64,000 nt of DNA from Methylopila sp. 73B (GTDB taxonomy: Bacteria > Pseudomonadota > Alphaproteobacteria > Rhizobiales > Methylopilaceae). Shown here one piece after another: positions 27,807 to 38,878 of this stretch. How positions within the stretch are numbered: the first letter of the stretch is position 1; the number at the start of each line of letters is the position of its first letter. The stretch lies in assembly GCF_000526315.1 (NCBI RefSeq), contig NZ_JAFV01000001.1, forward strand, positions 1,054,001 through 1,118,000, given 5' to 3'. A program made the position numbers and the translations under genes. The notes under the pieces are model-generated. The model made no database searches. It was not told the origin of the DNA and saw only the letters and a program-made list of their open reading frames with translations.

Positions 27807-28850
27807 ATGAGCGGGCTGCTCGGGCGCCCCTTGCGCGCGCTCGCGCTGTCGGACGGCGTCGCGGGCCACGACCGCATCACGCTCGGCGTGCTGACGGCGA
27901 TCACGCGTCGTCGGCCGGTGGAGGCGCGACGGCTCGCGCTTCGCGCGCTGGGCGGCGGCTCGCGCCGCTGGGAGCGGCTGCAGGCGCGCCTCATGCCGTT
28001 CGACCGATTCTGGCCTGGCCGTTTCGACGCGCTCGACGAGCGCGAGGGGACCGTCGCGCAGCTCGCCTCGGAGCGATTCGACGTCGTGGTCGCCACAGGC
28101 CCGTCGATCTCGGCCGCGGCCATCGCGCTGGCGCGGGCGACCGGCGCGCGCTCGATCTATTTCGGGTTCCCCAAGCTGCCGTTCGTGGCCGAGTTCGACG
28201 TGCTGCTGCGGCCGGACCCTGCGCGCGTCCGGTTCAGCCAGGGCGTCGTGGTGCTGCGGCCCAGCGAAATCGATCCTGACGGCCTTCCGCCGGCGCGCAA
28301 GGGGGCGGAGCGGCGCAAAGCGGCGCTGCTGCTCGGCGGCGCGACCAAGCATCACACGCTTTCGGAGGCGGACTTCGCGCAGTTGGAAGCCTTGGTCCGC
28401 GGACTGGTCGACGAGGGCCTGGAGGTTGTCGTCTCGAACTCGCGCCGCACGCCGGCGAGCGGCTTCGACCGCTTCGTCGCAGCGCTGAAGCCCGCGGGCG
28501 ATGCGGTGCGGATCATCGACTTCCGCAGCGCCGGACTGATGTCGAACCTCGACGCCTTCGCGGCCGACGCCGTCATCGTGACGGCGGACTCGATGTCGAT
28601 GGTCGCGGAGGCGATCGCGGCGCGGCGGCCGACGGTCGTGGCGCGCCCGGACGGCTACCGGGTGCCCGGCCGCGACGCCGCGGAGCTCGCGGTTCATGTC
28701 CGCCGGGGGCTCGCCTTCGACGCCAGTCTGTTGGATCTCGCCCGCATGGGTTGGACCCACCGCCTCGACCGGCTGTCCATCCTGACCGAGCATCCGCTCG
28801 ATCGTCTCGCCGACGTGATCGAGCGCGCGTTTCACACCCGGCCATCATGA
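27807..28850 (+). CDS. ELM1 / DUF1022 family protein
   Basis: A 347-aa protein of the ELM1 (formerly DUF1022) family, named after a plant mitochondrial fission factor and widespread in alphaproteobacteria. The start MSGLLGRPLRALALSDGVAGHDRITLGVL is characteristic. Conserved later blocks are VVATGPSISAAAIALARATGARSIYFGFPKLP, KAALLLGGATKHHTLSEADFAQLEAL and the C-terminal DAVIVTADSMSMVAEAIAARRPTVV, which together recall a two-domain GT-B-type nucleotide-sugar fold. The bacterial function is not established. The one-base spacing from the upstream glycosyltransferase suggests they act in one glycan pathway. Confidence 0.85.
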   Translation: MSGLLGRPLRALALSDGVAGHDRITLGVLTAITRRRPVEARRLALRALGGGSRRWERLQARLMPFDRFWPGRFDALDEREGTVAQLASERFDVVVATGPSISAAAIALARATGARSIYFGFPKLPFVAEFDVLLRPDPARVRFSQGVVVLRPSEIDPDGLPPARKGAERRKAALLLGGATKHHTLSEADFAQLEALVRGLVDEGLEVVVSNSRRTPASGFDRFVAALKPAGDAVRIIDFRSAGLMSNLDAFAADAVIVTADSMSMVAEAIAARRPTVVARPDGYRVPGRDAAELAVHVRRGLAFDASLLDLARMGWTHRLDRLSILTEHPLDRLADVIERAFHTRPS

Positions 28851-29018
28851 GATCGTCTCAGTCATGACGTCGAAGTCCGGGTCTGGCGAACCGCCAGCCG
28901 GACGGCGCGGCCCGCGCTGGGCGGCCTCCTTCAGTTGAGGGTGGCCATTTTGAAAAACTGTGCGAAAAGGCCGCATTAGACGTCCGACCTAGAGAGCGGC
29001 CGCGGAGGGGATCGATCA

Positions 29019-31321
<2,303 letters not shown>

Positions 31322-31325
<4 letters not shown>

Positions 31326-31336
31326 CCGTGCATTAA
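31322..31336 (+). promoter_or_regulatory. CtrA-like box upstream of the EAL gene
   Basis: TTAG-CCGTGCA-TTAA, a 7-nt-spaced pair that differs by one base from TTAA-N7-TTAA and lacks the trailing C. It overlaps the maeB stop codon and lies about 80 nt before the likely GTG start of the EAL gene. Weak match. Confidence 0.2.
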
Positions 31337-31415
31337 GCAAGAAAGCGCAGTCTCGCGAAGCTTGCGCGCTCCGCCGTTCCTGGTCGCAGCGGCGGGCTCT
31401 GGGGCTAGACGTTTG

Positions 31416-33053
31416 GTGCGGGACGAAGGGGGCTCCTGGAGGAACACGCTGCTGATCGGGATCGCCCTCGCTGCGATCCCGATCATCGGCGTCAATGTCC
31501 TGCTCGGCTTCAATCTGATCACCGGCACCCAGCGCGACGTGGACTATGTCGCGGGCGAGGTCCTCGCGCTCTCCGAATCGCGGCTCGACGACGCCGCCAC
31601 GGCGCTCATCGGCGTCGGCCTCAAGGACGTGGGCGACTGCTCGCGGACGGTGGTCGATCTCCTCCAGAAGGCCGAGCAGCGGGCGAGCTTCATCGCGGAG
31701 ATCGCCGTCGTCGACAGGTCCGGCGGGGCGATCTGCGCCGCGAACGGGCAGCCGCGCGTCGTCCGCCGCACCTCCCCCGAACACGACACGCTCAGCCTCA
31801 ACGTTACGCTCGCCACAGTCTCGATCGGCGAGTCGGGCGTCTCGCAGCTCATCCGGCTGACCTGGGCGAACGACGGGCCGGCCTCCGTCCGCGTGCTGAT
31901 TCCCGGCGAGCGTCTCTTCCCGCATTTCCTGAAAAGCCGGCTGACCGCGGCGTTCATCGCCCAGCTCACGACCGTCGACGGCACGGCCGTCGCCCGGCGC
32001 TCGCTCGTCGAGGACGTGGCCGAGGAGCGGTCGTCGCGCCTGCCGTCGGTGGTCTCCAGCGCGGCCTCGCAACGCTACCCGTTCAAGGTCGATATCGAGG
32101 TGCCGGGCAGCGCGCTGCTTCGGGCCAACGCCGGGCTGTTCTTCTACGCCAACATCGGCGGCGGCGTGTTCGCGATCGTGGTGGCGTTCGGCGTCTACCT
32201 CTTCCGTCGGCGCATGGGCGGCCCGGTGCGCGAGATCGCCGACGGCATCCGCGACGGCGAGTTCGTGCCGTACTACCAGCCGGTGATCGACATCACGACG
32301 GGCAAGCTCGCGGGCTGCGAGGTGCTGGTCCGCTGGCGCCGCCGGAACGGGACGATGATCCCCCCCGGCCGGTTCATCGCGCTCGCAGAGGCGAGCGGCG
32401 AGATCTTCCCGATGACGCTCGCCCTCATGGAGGCCGCCCGCGACGAACTCGCGGACGCTTACGCGCGCCTGCCGCAGCTCAAGGTCGGCTTCAATCTCTT
32501 CGCCGGCCATTTCGACGACTCCGACATCGTCGACGACGTTCAGCGCATCTTCGAAGGTTCGCCGATCCGCATGAACCAGCTGATGTTCGAGGTGACCGAG
32601 CGCCAGCCCCTGAACGACATCCCGCGCGCTCGGCTCGTCATCGCCAAGCTGCAGGCGCTTGGCGTCCGGGTGGCGCTGGACGACGTCGGCACGGGTCACG
32701 GCGGCCTGTCCTACCTGCTGAAGCTCGGCGTCGACGTCATGAAGATGGACAAGATGTTCGTCGACGCCGTCGGGACGGACCGCTACTCGATCGCGATCGT
32801 CGACAGCATGGTGAAGCTCGCGAACGACATGAGCCTCGAGCTCATCGCGGAGGGCGTGGAGAGTTTCGAGCAGCTCGAATACCTGCGCGCGAAGGGCGTC
32901 CGCATGGCGCAGGGCTACGTGTTCGCGCCGCCGCTCCCGGGCGCCATGTTCCTGCAGCTCGTGGCGGCGATGAACCCCGAGGCGATGAAGAAGCCGGCCA
33001 GGACCCCGGGCAGCTTCGGCGTCGGGCCGCTGCGGATGATGAACGCGCGTTGA
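31416..33053 (+). CDS. CSS-motif EAL-domain c-di-GMP phosphodiesterase
   Basis: A membrane protein that likely hydrolyses cyclic-di-GMP. Two transmembrane helices (NTLLIGIALAAIPIIGVNVLLGF near the start; YANIGGGVFAIVVAFGVYLF about 200 residues on) enclose a periplasmic domain of CSS type with Cys residues in GDCSRTV and GAICAANG. The EAL domain starts at FVPYYQPVIDITTGKLAGCEVLVRW, where EAL is EVL (E302). It keeps the catalytic acidic and basic positions seen as NLFAGH, EVTER, DDVGTGHGGLSYL, KMDK and EGVES. Start uncertain: GTG 31416 is chosen; TTG 31362 is also in frame. Periplasmic redox control of the enzyme is known for this class. Confidence 0.88.
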   Translation: MRDEGGSWRNTLLIGIALAAIPIIGVNVLLGFNLITGTQRDVDYVAGEVLALSESRLDDAATALIGVGLKDVGDCSRTVVDLLQKAEQRASFIAEIAVVDRSGGAICAANGQPRVVRRTSPEHDTLSLNVTLATVSIGESGVSQLIRLTWANDGPASVRVLIPGERLFPHFLKSRLTAAFIAQLTTVDGTAVARRSLVEDVAEERSSRLPSVVSSAASQRYPFKVDIEVPGSALLRANAGLFFYANIGGGVFAIVVAFGVYLFRRRMGGPVREIADGIRDGEFVPYYQPVIDITTGKLAGCEVLVRWRRRNGTMIPPGRFIALAEASGEIFPMTLALMEAARDELADAYARLPQLKVGFNLFAGHFDDSDIVDDVQRIFEGSPIRMNQLMFEVTERQPLNDIPRARLVIAKLQALGVRVALDDVGTGHGGLSYLLKLGVDVMKMDKMFVDAVGTDRYSIAIVDSMVKLANDMSLELIAEGVESFEQLEYLRAKGVRMAQGYVFAPPLPGAMFLQLVAAMNPEAMKKPARTPGSFGVGPLRMMNAR

Positions 33054-33127
33054 TCGCCGCGCGCGACTGATCCAGCTTCGCATCGGGCGCGAATCTCGAG
33101 AGCACGCCCCCCGCGGAGGATCGACCG

Positions 33128-33706
33128 ATGCCGTCCATGATCGCGCATTTCGCCGGAGCGCTTGTCGCCCTTGCCGTGTGCCTGCCCGCCGCGGACGCCG
33201 CCGAACGCAGCGAAACCACCGCGGCCGCCTTCGCCTTCGACGGGCTGGAGGGCGGAAAAATCCGGCTCGCGAGCTACGTCGGCAAGCCGGTCCTCGTGGT
33301 CAACACCGCCTCCCGCTGCGGGTTCGCCGGGCAGTTGGGCGACCTCGGAGAGCTCTGGACGCGCTACCGCGACCGAGGCCTCGCCGTCATCGCGGTGCCG
33401 AGCGACGACTTCCGCCAGGAGCCCGGCGACGCGGCGACGATCCGCAGCTCAGCCGAGAGCCACCACGCGACCTTTCCGTTCGCAGCCAAGCAGCACGTGA
33501 CGGGCGACGACGCGCACCCGTTCTATCGCTGGACCGCGCGCTCGTCGCCGGACGCCGCCCCGCGCTGGAACTTTCACAAATATCTGATCGGAGCCGACGG
33601 CGGCGTCGTCGCGAGCTTCGGACCCTCGACCCGGCCGACCGATCCGAAGGTCGTGGCCGCCATCGAACGAGAGCTGAACGCGGCGGGCGCGGTCTCCGTT
33701 CGCTGA
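33128..33706 (+). CDS. Secreted glutathione-peroxidase-family protein
   Basis: A 192-aa thiol peroxidase of the GPx family with an N-terminal signal peptide (MPSMIAHFAGALVALAVCLPAADAAE), hence probably periplasmic. The ATG has a strong GGAGGA 8 nt upstream. The catalytic Cys is C64 in VVNTASRCGFAGQLGDL. The second active-site block is VIAVPSDDFRQEPGD, in which the usual Gln of NQF is replaced by Asp. The Trp/Asn block is present as PRWNFHKYLIGADGG. No obvious resolving Cys is present in the mature part. The real reductant is unknown; thioredoxin-like proteins are more usual than glutathione for bacterial members. Confidence 0.88.
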   Translation: MPSMIAHFAGALVALAVCLPAADAAERSETTAAAFAFDGLEGGKIRLASYVGKPVLVVNTASRCGFAGQLGDLGELWTRYRDRGLAVIAVPSDDFRQEPGDAATIRSSAESHHATFPFAAKQHVTGDDAHPFYRWTARSSPDAAPRWNFHKYLIGADGGVVASFGPSTRPTDPKVVAAIERELNAAGAVSVR

Positions 33707-33864
33707 TCCGCGAAACGTCGGCTGCGATAGCCTTGACCTCTTGTTTAAGCAGGATGGGACCGCTTTCCGCCGGGGTCCGTGCGAAAGTCGCGGCGAAACA
33801 CCACTAGCCGCGGCGCTCCGCAGGCCTATTTTCGCGCGCATCATCAACGGGAGCCAGAACGCTC

Positions 33865-34161
33865 ATGAATAAGATCGCCACTCTCACGCTCGTCACGGCC
33901 ATGGGCCTCGGCCTCGCCGCCTGCGGCGAGACCCGCAACGAGCGCGCGCTGTCAGGCGGCTTGATCGGCGCCGGCGCCGGCGCAGTCGTCGGCAGCGCGG
34001 TTTCGGGCGGCCGCGCCAGCGGCGCGCTGGTCGGCGGCGCCCTTGGCGCGGCGGGCGGCGCCGTGGTCGGCGCGAACACCCGCCCGGAGCGCCGTTCGCG
34101 CGAAGTCTGCTACGGCACGAACCGCTACGGCGAGCGCTACCGCGTCCCCTGCCGCTACTGA
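33865..34161 (+). CDS. Glycine-zipper lipoprotein
   Basis: A 98-aa secreted protein with a lipobox GLAAC at residues 16-20, so lipid is expected on C20. The centre is a glycine zipper made of GGLIGAGAGAVVGSAVSGG and GALVGGALGAAGGAVVGAN, the 2TM-like outer-membrane-associated repeat. The C-terminus is basic and aromatic (CYGTNRYGERYRVPCRY) with two Cys that could pair. A strong terminator follows 25 nt after the stop. Proteins of this type are abundant in rhizobial envelopes; the function is unknown. Confidence 0.82.
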   Translation: MNKIATLTLVTAMGLGLAACGETRNERALSGGLIGAGAGAVVGSAVSGGRASGALVGGALGAAGGAVVGANTRPERRSREVCYGTNRYGERYRVPCRY

Positions 34162-34185
34162 GCGCGGCGACGTTCGGCTTCTGGA

Positions 34186-34213
34186 ACGGGCGCCCTCCGG
34201 GGCGCCCGTTTTT
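34186..34213 (+). terminator. Intrinsic terminator after the glycine-zipper lipoprotein gene
   Basis: Perfect 10-bp stem ACGGGCGCCC / GGGCGCCCGT with a TCCG tetraloop, running into TTTTT. A textbook Rho-independent terminator. Confidence 0.88.
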
Positions 34214-34390
34214 CTATGCGCGGGGCCGCCTTGTCAGGACTCCGCATCCAGCCCAAGCGTCGTCCTCAGCCACCTTCGCGCGGGCGTCGCCGGCGAGCGG
34301 GAGGACCGGGCGAGGCGGCGCGACGCTGCGAGCGCCCCGTGTGGCCGCATGGCGCCGGCCGTCCGACGCCGCGAGGACCGGCGTTAAAGC

Positions 34391-35905
34391 CTACTGCGCG
34401 CGCCGCGCGCCGCTTGCGAAGCGGCGGGCTTCCTCGGCCGCGCGGAACAGCGCCTTGGCCTTGTTGACGCACTCCGCCTGCTCGGCGGCGGGAACGCTGT
34501 CGGCGACGACTCCGGCGCCCGCCTGCACGTGAATGCGGCCGTCCTTGACCACCGCGGTGCGTAGCACGATGCAGGTGTCCATCTCGCCGCTCGCCCCGAA
34601 GTAGCCGACGCAGCCGGCGTAGACGCCGCGCTTGTCCTTCTCGAGCTCGTCGATGATCTCCATGGCGCGCACCTTCGGCGCGCCGGAGACCGTGCCCGCC
34701 GGAAAGCCCGCGACCAGCGCGTCGAGCGCGTCGTGACGGCGGTCAAGCCGGCCTTCGACGTTCGACACGATGTGCATCACCTGGCTGTAGTACTCGAGGA
34801 AGAACTGGTCGGTGACCTCCACGGAGCCGATCTCCGACACGCGGCCGACATCGTTGCGGCCGAGGTCGAGCAGCATCAGGTGCTCGGCCCGCTCCTTGGG
34901 GTCGGCCAGCAGCTCCTCCGACAGCGCGCGGTCGTCGGCGGGCGTCGCGCCGCGCGGACGGGTGCCCGCGATCGGCCGGATCGTGACCTTGCCGTCGCGC
35001 ACCCGCACCAGGATTTCGGGGCTCGACCCGACGATCTGGAAGCCGCCGAAATCGAGATGGACGAGGAAGGGCGCCGGGTTGGTGCGGCGGAGGGCGCGGT
35101 AAAGCGCGAAGGCCGGCAGGTCGAACGGCGCCTCGAAGCGCTGCGACAGCACCACCTGGAAGATGTCGCCGGCCGCGATGTACTCCTTCGCCCGCAGCAC
35201 CATCGCCTCGTATTCGGCCGGCGTGGTGTTCGAGGTGAGGGCGTAGTGTTCCTCGGGGTTCACCTGCGCCGGCTCGCGCGAGGGCGTGCGGTCGAGCCCC
35301 TCCACGATCTCCGTCAGCCGGTCGACGGCGCGCGCATGGGCGGCCTCGGCGGAGAGGCCGGGCTCTGGCCGCACGGGCGTGACGACGGTGATCTCGTCCT
35401 TCACCCCGTCGAACACCAGCATCACGGTCGGCCGCATCAGGATCGCGTCGGGGACCTGCAGCACGTCGGTGTTGGGGGAGGGCAGCTCCTCCATCTCCCG
35501 GACCATGTCGTAGCCGAGATAGCCGAACACGCCCGCCGCCATCGGGGGCAGGGCCTCCACGATCTCGATGCGCGACTCCGCGAGCAACGAGCGCAGCGCG
35601 TCGAGGGGGCGTTCGTCGCAGGGCTCGTAGGCGTCGAGATCGGTCGCGGCGCGCCGGTTGATCTCGGCCTTGCCGCCCACCGAACGCCACAGCAGGTCGG
35701 GCTTCAGCCCGATCATCGAGTAGCGGCCGCGCGTGGCGCCCCCCTCGACGGACTCGAGCAGGAAGGCGTTCGCGCGGCCTTCGGCGAGCTTCAGGAAAGC
35801 CGAAACCGGCGTCTCGAGGTCTCCGACCAGGGTCGTGGAGACGACCTGCGGCCGGCCTGCGGCGTAGATCGGCGCGAAGGCCGCGATCGCGGGCGAGATC
35901 AGCAT
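34391..35905 (-). CDS. trpE: Anthranilate synthase component I
   Basis: Makes anthranilate from chorismate, the first step of tryptophan synthesis. The ATG complementary to 35903-35905 gives 504 aa, normal for separate TrpE; the frame is open further up but would overlap the ppiD-like gene. The Trp feedback site appears as NAFLLESVEGGATRGRYSMIG. The chorismate-binding domain carries GTRPRGATPADDRALSEELLADPKERAEHLMLLDLGRNDVGRV and FPAGTVSGAPKVRAMEIIDELE. No glutaminase (TrpG) is fused or adjacent in the window. It is 22 nt after the ppiD-like gene, so probably co-transcribed. Confidence 0.96.
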   Translation of the reverse strand: MLISPAIAAFAPIYAAGRPQVVSTTLVGDLETPVSAFLKLAEGRANAFLLESVEGGATRGRYSMIGLKPDLLWRSVGGKAEINRRAATDLDAYEPCDERPLDALRSLLAESRIEIVEALPPMAAGVFGYLGYDMVREMEELPSPNTDVLQVPDAILMRPTVMLVFDGVKDEITVVTPVRPEPGLSAEAAHARAVDRLTEIVEGLDRTPSREPAQVNPEEHYALTSNTTPAEYEAMVLRAKEYIAAGDIFQVVLSQRFEAPFDLPAFALYRALRRTNPAPFLVHLDFGGFQIVGSSPEILVRVRDGKVTIRPIAGTRPRGATPADDRALSEELLADPKERAEHLMLLDLGRNDVGRVSEIGSVEVTDQFFLEYYSQVMHIVSNVEGRLDRRHDALDALVAGFPAGTVSGAPKVRAMEIIDELEKDKRGVYAGCVGYFGASGEMDTCIVLRTAVVKDGRIHVQAGAGVVADSVPAAEQAECVNKAKALFRAAEEARRFASGARRAQ

Positions 35906-35927
35906 GAGCGCGACTTTCGGGACCGAA

Positions 35928-37823
35928 TCAGCCTTCGCCGCCGCCAAGGACCTGGGCGATGGCGGGCTCGTTGAACTTCACGCCGAGCTGATCGCGGATC
36001 TGGCGCACGAAGGCCGACACGACCTCGGTGCTGAGGCTTTCCGAAATCTTGGCGACCTGACCCGTGCCGTCCGGCGCGTTGGGATCGAACGGCCGGGTGT
36101 TCTCCGCCGTGACCTTGAAGACGAGGCGCGCTCCCTGGTCGTTGGGCGCGGTCTTGCCGAAGCCGTCGAGCGGCGTCTGGAACACGGCGACCGCCTGCGC
36201 CTGGGTGATGTCCGGCGCGCCGCCGACGCGGGTGGTCTCGGCCTGATCGAGCTCGAGCTTCTCGGCCGCCGCCGTCTGGTCGAACGGCTTGCCGGCCTTG
36301 AGCTGGCCGAGCAGGGCGTCGGCCCGCGCGTCCAGCCGCTTGCGCGCCTCGTCCGCGCGCCAGCGGGTTTCGACGTCGGCGCGGGCCTCGTCGAAGGTGC
36401 GGTCGCGCGCCGGCTTCACCTCGCGGACCTCGTACCAGACATATCCGCCGTCGACCGTGACGGGGTCGTTCTCGGCGCCTGCGGTCGCCGCGAAGATCGC
36501 GCTCACCAGCGGCTCCGACGCGGGAACGCCCGGCGCAGGCTTGCCGTCCGGGCCGCTGCCCTGCGCGTCGATGGCCTCGACCAGTTTCAGCGGCGGCAGC
36601 TTCTGGGACTTGACGATCTCGTCGAGCGTCGAGCCGCCGAGGCGCGCCTCATCGACCTTGTCGTGAAGGCCCTGGAGATCGGCGCGGGCGGCGTCCTCGG
36701 CGACCAGCCTGCGGATCTCGCCCTTTACCTGCTCGAAGCTCTTCGTCTGCTCCTGCTGGACGCCGGTGACGCGCAGCAGAGCGGTCGTGTAGGCGCCCTG
36801 GATGGGCTGGCTGACCGTGTTCGGGGCGAGCGCGAAGGCCGCGTCCGCAACCTTCGCGTCGAACATCTCCGCCTTGGAGAGGTTGCCCAGGAACGCGTCC
36901 TGCGGCGAGATCTTTTGGCGCGCCATCTCCTGCTCGAACAGGCCGCCGGCCTGGATGCGGTCGTAGCCGGCCTTCGCCTCGTCGAGCGAGGGGTAGGTCA
37001 CTTGTTCGATCGAGCGCTTCTCGGCGGTGGCGTATTTCGGCTTGTTGGCGTCGTAATAGGCGCGGATGTCCTGCTCCGGCACCGTGCGGGTGGCCGCGAG
37101 CTTCGCAGGGTCGAGTTGGAGAAGCGCGACCTTGCGGAACTCCGGGGCGGCGAAGCTCGCCTTGCGCTCCTCGAAGTAGCTCTTGAGCGCGGCGTCGGAC
37201 GGGGCGGGAACGGCCGAGGGCGCCTCGGGCGTCAGCGTGACGTAGGAGATCGAGCGGCTATCGCTCACGAAGCCGTGCAGCGCCTCGCGGAAGGCGAGCG
37301 GGGTCGGCACCTCGCCGGCCAGCGCGTCGGTGAGCTGGCGGCGCGCCGTGAACTGGCGCTGCATCGTGATGTAGGCGTTCTCGCTCAGGTTGTTCTGACG
37401 AAGGATGTCCTGGAAGCCGGCGCGATCGAAGCGGCCGTCGGGCCCCTTGAACACGTCGTCCTCGGTGATCTCGCGGCCGACCTCCTCGTCGGAGACGGCG
37501 AGGCCGAGCGACGTCACGCGCGTGTCGAGCGCGAGTTCGTTGACGAGGTTCCCGAGCGTCCGCTCGCCGAGCCCCGCCATGCGCGCCTGCTCCGGAGTGA
37601 TCTGGCGCTTCGCCTGCTGGCTCACGCGCCGGATCTCATTGGCGTAGGCTTGGCGGAAGGTCTCGAGCGGGACCTCCTGGGTCCCCACCGTCGCGGCCGC
37701 CGTGCCCGTGCCGCCGACCCGGAAAATGTCCGCGATGCCCCACACCGCGAAGCTCAGGACGAGCACGCCGAGGAAGATCTTGGCGACCCAGCCTGCGGCG
37801 CCTTTGCGAAGGGTTTGAAGCAT
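35928..37823 (-). CDS. ppiD: PpiD-like membrane-anchored peptidyl-prolyl isomerase
   Basis: A 631-aa periplasmic foldase tethered by one N-terminal helix (KIFLGVLVLSFAVWGIADIF). The SurA_N-like chaperone region spans about residues 40-200 (VPLETFRQAYANEIRRVSQQAKRQITPEQARMAGLGERTLGNLV). A parvulin-type segment follows at about 250-360, degenerate as in many PpiD proteins (EMARQKISPQDAFLGNLSKAEM). The C-terminal half has a second SurA_N-like helical region. The ppiD-trpE order is common in rhizobia, although the functional link is unclear. It is divergent from tpiA with 183 nt between the starts. Confidence 0.9.
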   Translation of the reverse strand: MLQTLRKGAAGWVAKIFLGVLVLSFAVWGIADIFRVGGTGTAAATVGTQEVPLETFRQAYANEIRRVSQQAKRQITPEQARMAGLGERTLGNLVNELALDTRVTSLGLAVSDEEVGREITEDDVFKGPDGRFDRAGFQDILRQNNLSENAYITMQRQFTARRQLTDALAGEVPTPLAFREALHGFVSDSRSISYVTLTPEAPSAVPAPSDAALKSYFEERKASFAAPEFRKVALLQLDPAKLAATRTVPEQDIRAYYDANKPKYATAEKRSIEQVTYPSLDEAKAGYDRIQAGGLFEQEMARQKISPQDAFLGNLSKAEMFDAKVADAAFALAPNTVSQPIQGAYTTALLRVTGVQQEQTKSFEQVKGEIRRLVAEDAARADLQGLHDKVDEARLGGSTLDEIVKSQKLPPLKLVEAIDAQGSGPDGKPAPGVPASEPLVSAIFAATAGAENDPVTVDGGYVWYEVREVKPARDRTFDEARADVETRWRADEARKRLDARADALLGQLKAGKPFDQTAAAEKLELDQAETTRVGGAPDITQAQAVAVFQTPLDGFGKTAPNDQGARLVFKVTAENTRPFDPNAPDGTGQVAKISESLSTEVVSAFVRQIRDQLGVKFNEPAIAQVLGGGEG

Positions 37824-38006
37824 TGCGGTTCACATATCTTCGCGTTCGAGGACGGCGGGACTCTCCCGCACGAGGCGCGCGACATTACAGGCACGCGTCC
37901 GAGCGCCGCAAATCGCAGCCGCGGGAGGAATTTGCAAGCGCGCCGCGTTCTGCTACCTCCGCGTTCCTAGAAAAGCGCAGACTTTTCGTGCCCTGGAGGA
38001 GCCTTC

Positions 38007-38771
38007 ATGTCCGACGCCGCCCGCAAGCCGCTCGTCGCGGGTAACTGGAAGATGAACGGCCTCTCCGCCTCCGCGCCGGAGTTCGTCCGGATCGTCGGCG
38101 CCTATCAGGGCGCGCTGAAGGACGTAGTCGACCTCGCCGTCTTTCCCCCCGCGACGCTGCTGACCAGCTTCGCGACCGCCACCCGCGGGGCCGGGGTGCT
38201 GGTGGGCGCCCAGGATTGCCATCCTGAAGCCTCCGGCGCGCACACCGGAGACATTTCACCGGAGATGATCGCGGATGTCGGGGGCAAGGCCGTCATCGTC
38301 GGTCATTCCGAGCGCCGCGCCGACCACGGCGAGACCGACGCCGTCGTGCGCGCCAAGGCCGAGGGGGCGCTGCGGGCCAAGCTGCTGGCCGTGATCTGCG
38401 TCGGCGAGACGCGCGAGGAGCGCGACGCGGGCGAGGCGCTGGAGGTCGTCGGGACGCAGTTGGCGGGTTCCCTGCCGGAGGCCGCGACGGCCGCCACGGT
38501 GGTGGTGGCCTACGAACCGGTCTGGGCTATCGGCACCGGCCTGACGCCGACCGTGGACGACGTCGCGGAGATGCACGGCTTCATCCGCGCCCAACTCGGC
38601 GAGCGCTTCGGCCCGGAAGGCGAGAAAATCCGCATTCTCTACGGCGGCTCGGTGAAGCCCTCGAACGCGGCGGAACTGCTTGCGGTGGCGGACGTTGACG
38701 GGGCGCTGGTGGGCGGAGCGAGCCTGAAAGCCGACGACTTCCTCGCCATCGCCAAAGCCGCGGCCCGCTGA
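38007..38771 (+). CDS. tpiA: Triosephosphate isomerase
   Basis: Interconverts DHAP and G3P. The 254-aa product has the catalytic K15 in AGNWKMNG, H100 in VIVGHSERR and E170 in [13 protein letters not shown], and the phosphate loop [31 protein letters not shown] 38007 is preceded by TGGAGGAG, a strong Shine-Dalgarno. secG follows after 107 nt. Length is normal. Confidence 0.98.
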   Translation: MSDAARKPLVAGNWKMNGLSASAPEFVRIVGAYQGALKDVVDLAVFPPATLLTSFATATRGAGVLVGAQDCHPEASGAHTGDISPEMIADVGGKAVIVGHSERRADHGETDAVVRAKAEGALRAKLLAVICVGETREERDAGEALEVVGTQLAGSLPEAATAATVVVAYEPVWAIGTGLTPTVDDVAEMHGFIRAQLGERFGPEGEKIRILYGGSVKPSNAAELLAVADVDGALVGGASLKADDFLAIAKAAAR

Positions 38772-38878
38772 TCCCCGCCGAGGTGGCGTCCCGGCGGCGC
38801 GTGGTGTAAACAGCCGCCTTCGTCGCGCGCGCCGGTGGTCCGCGCGCCCAAACCGTTCCGTTTCAAGTCGCAGGCGTC

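Noticed and set aside
34214-34390. Small ORFs between the lipoprotein terminator and trpE
   Set aside because: GC-driven open frames without start signals; nothing recognisable.
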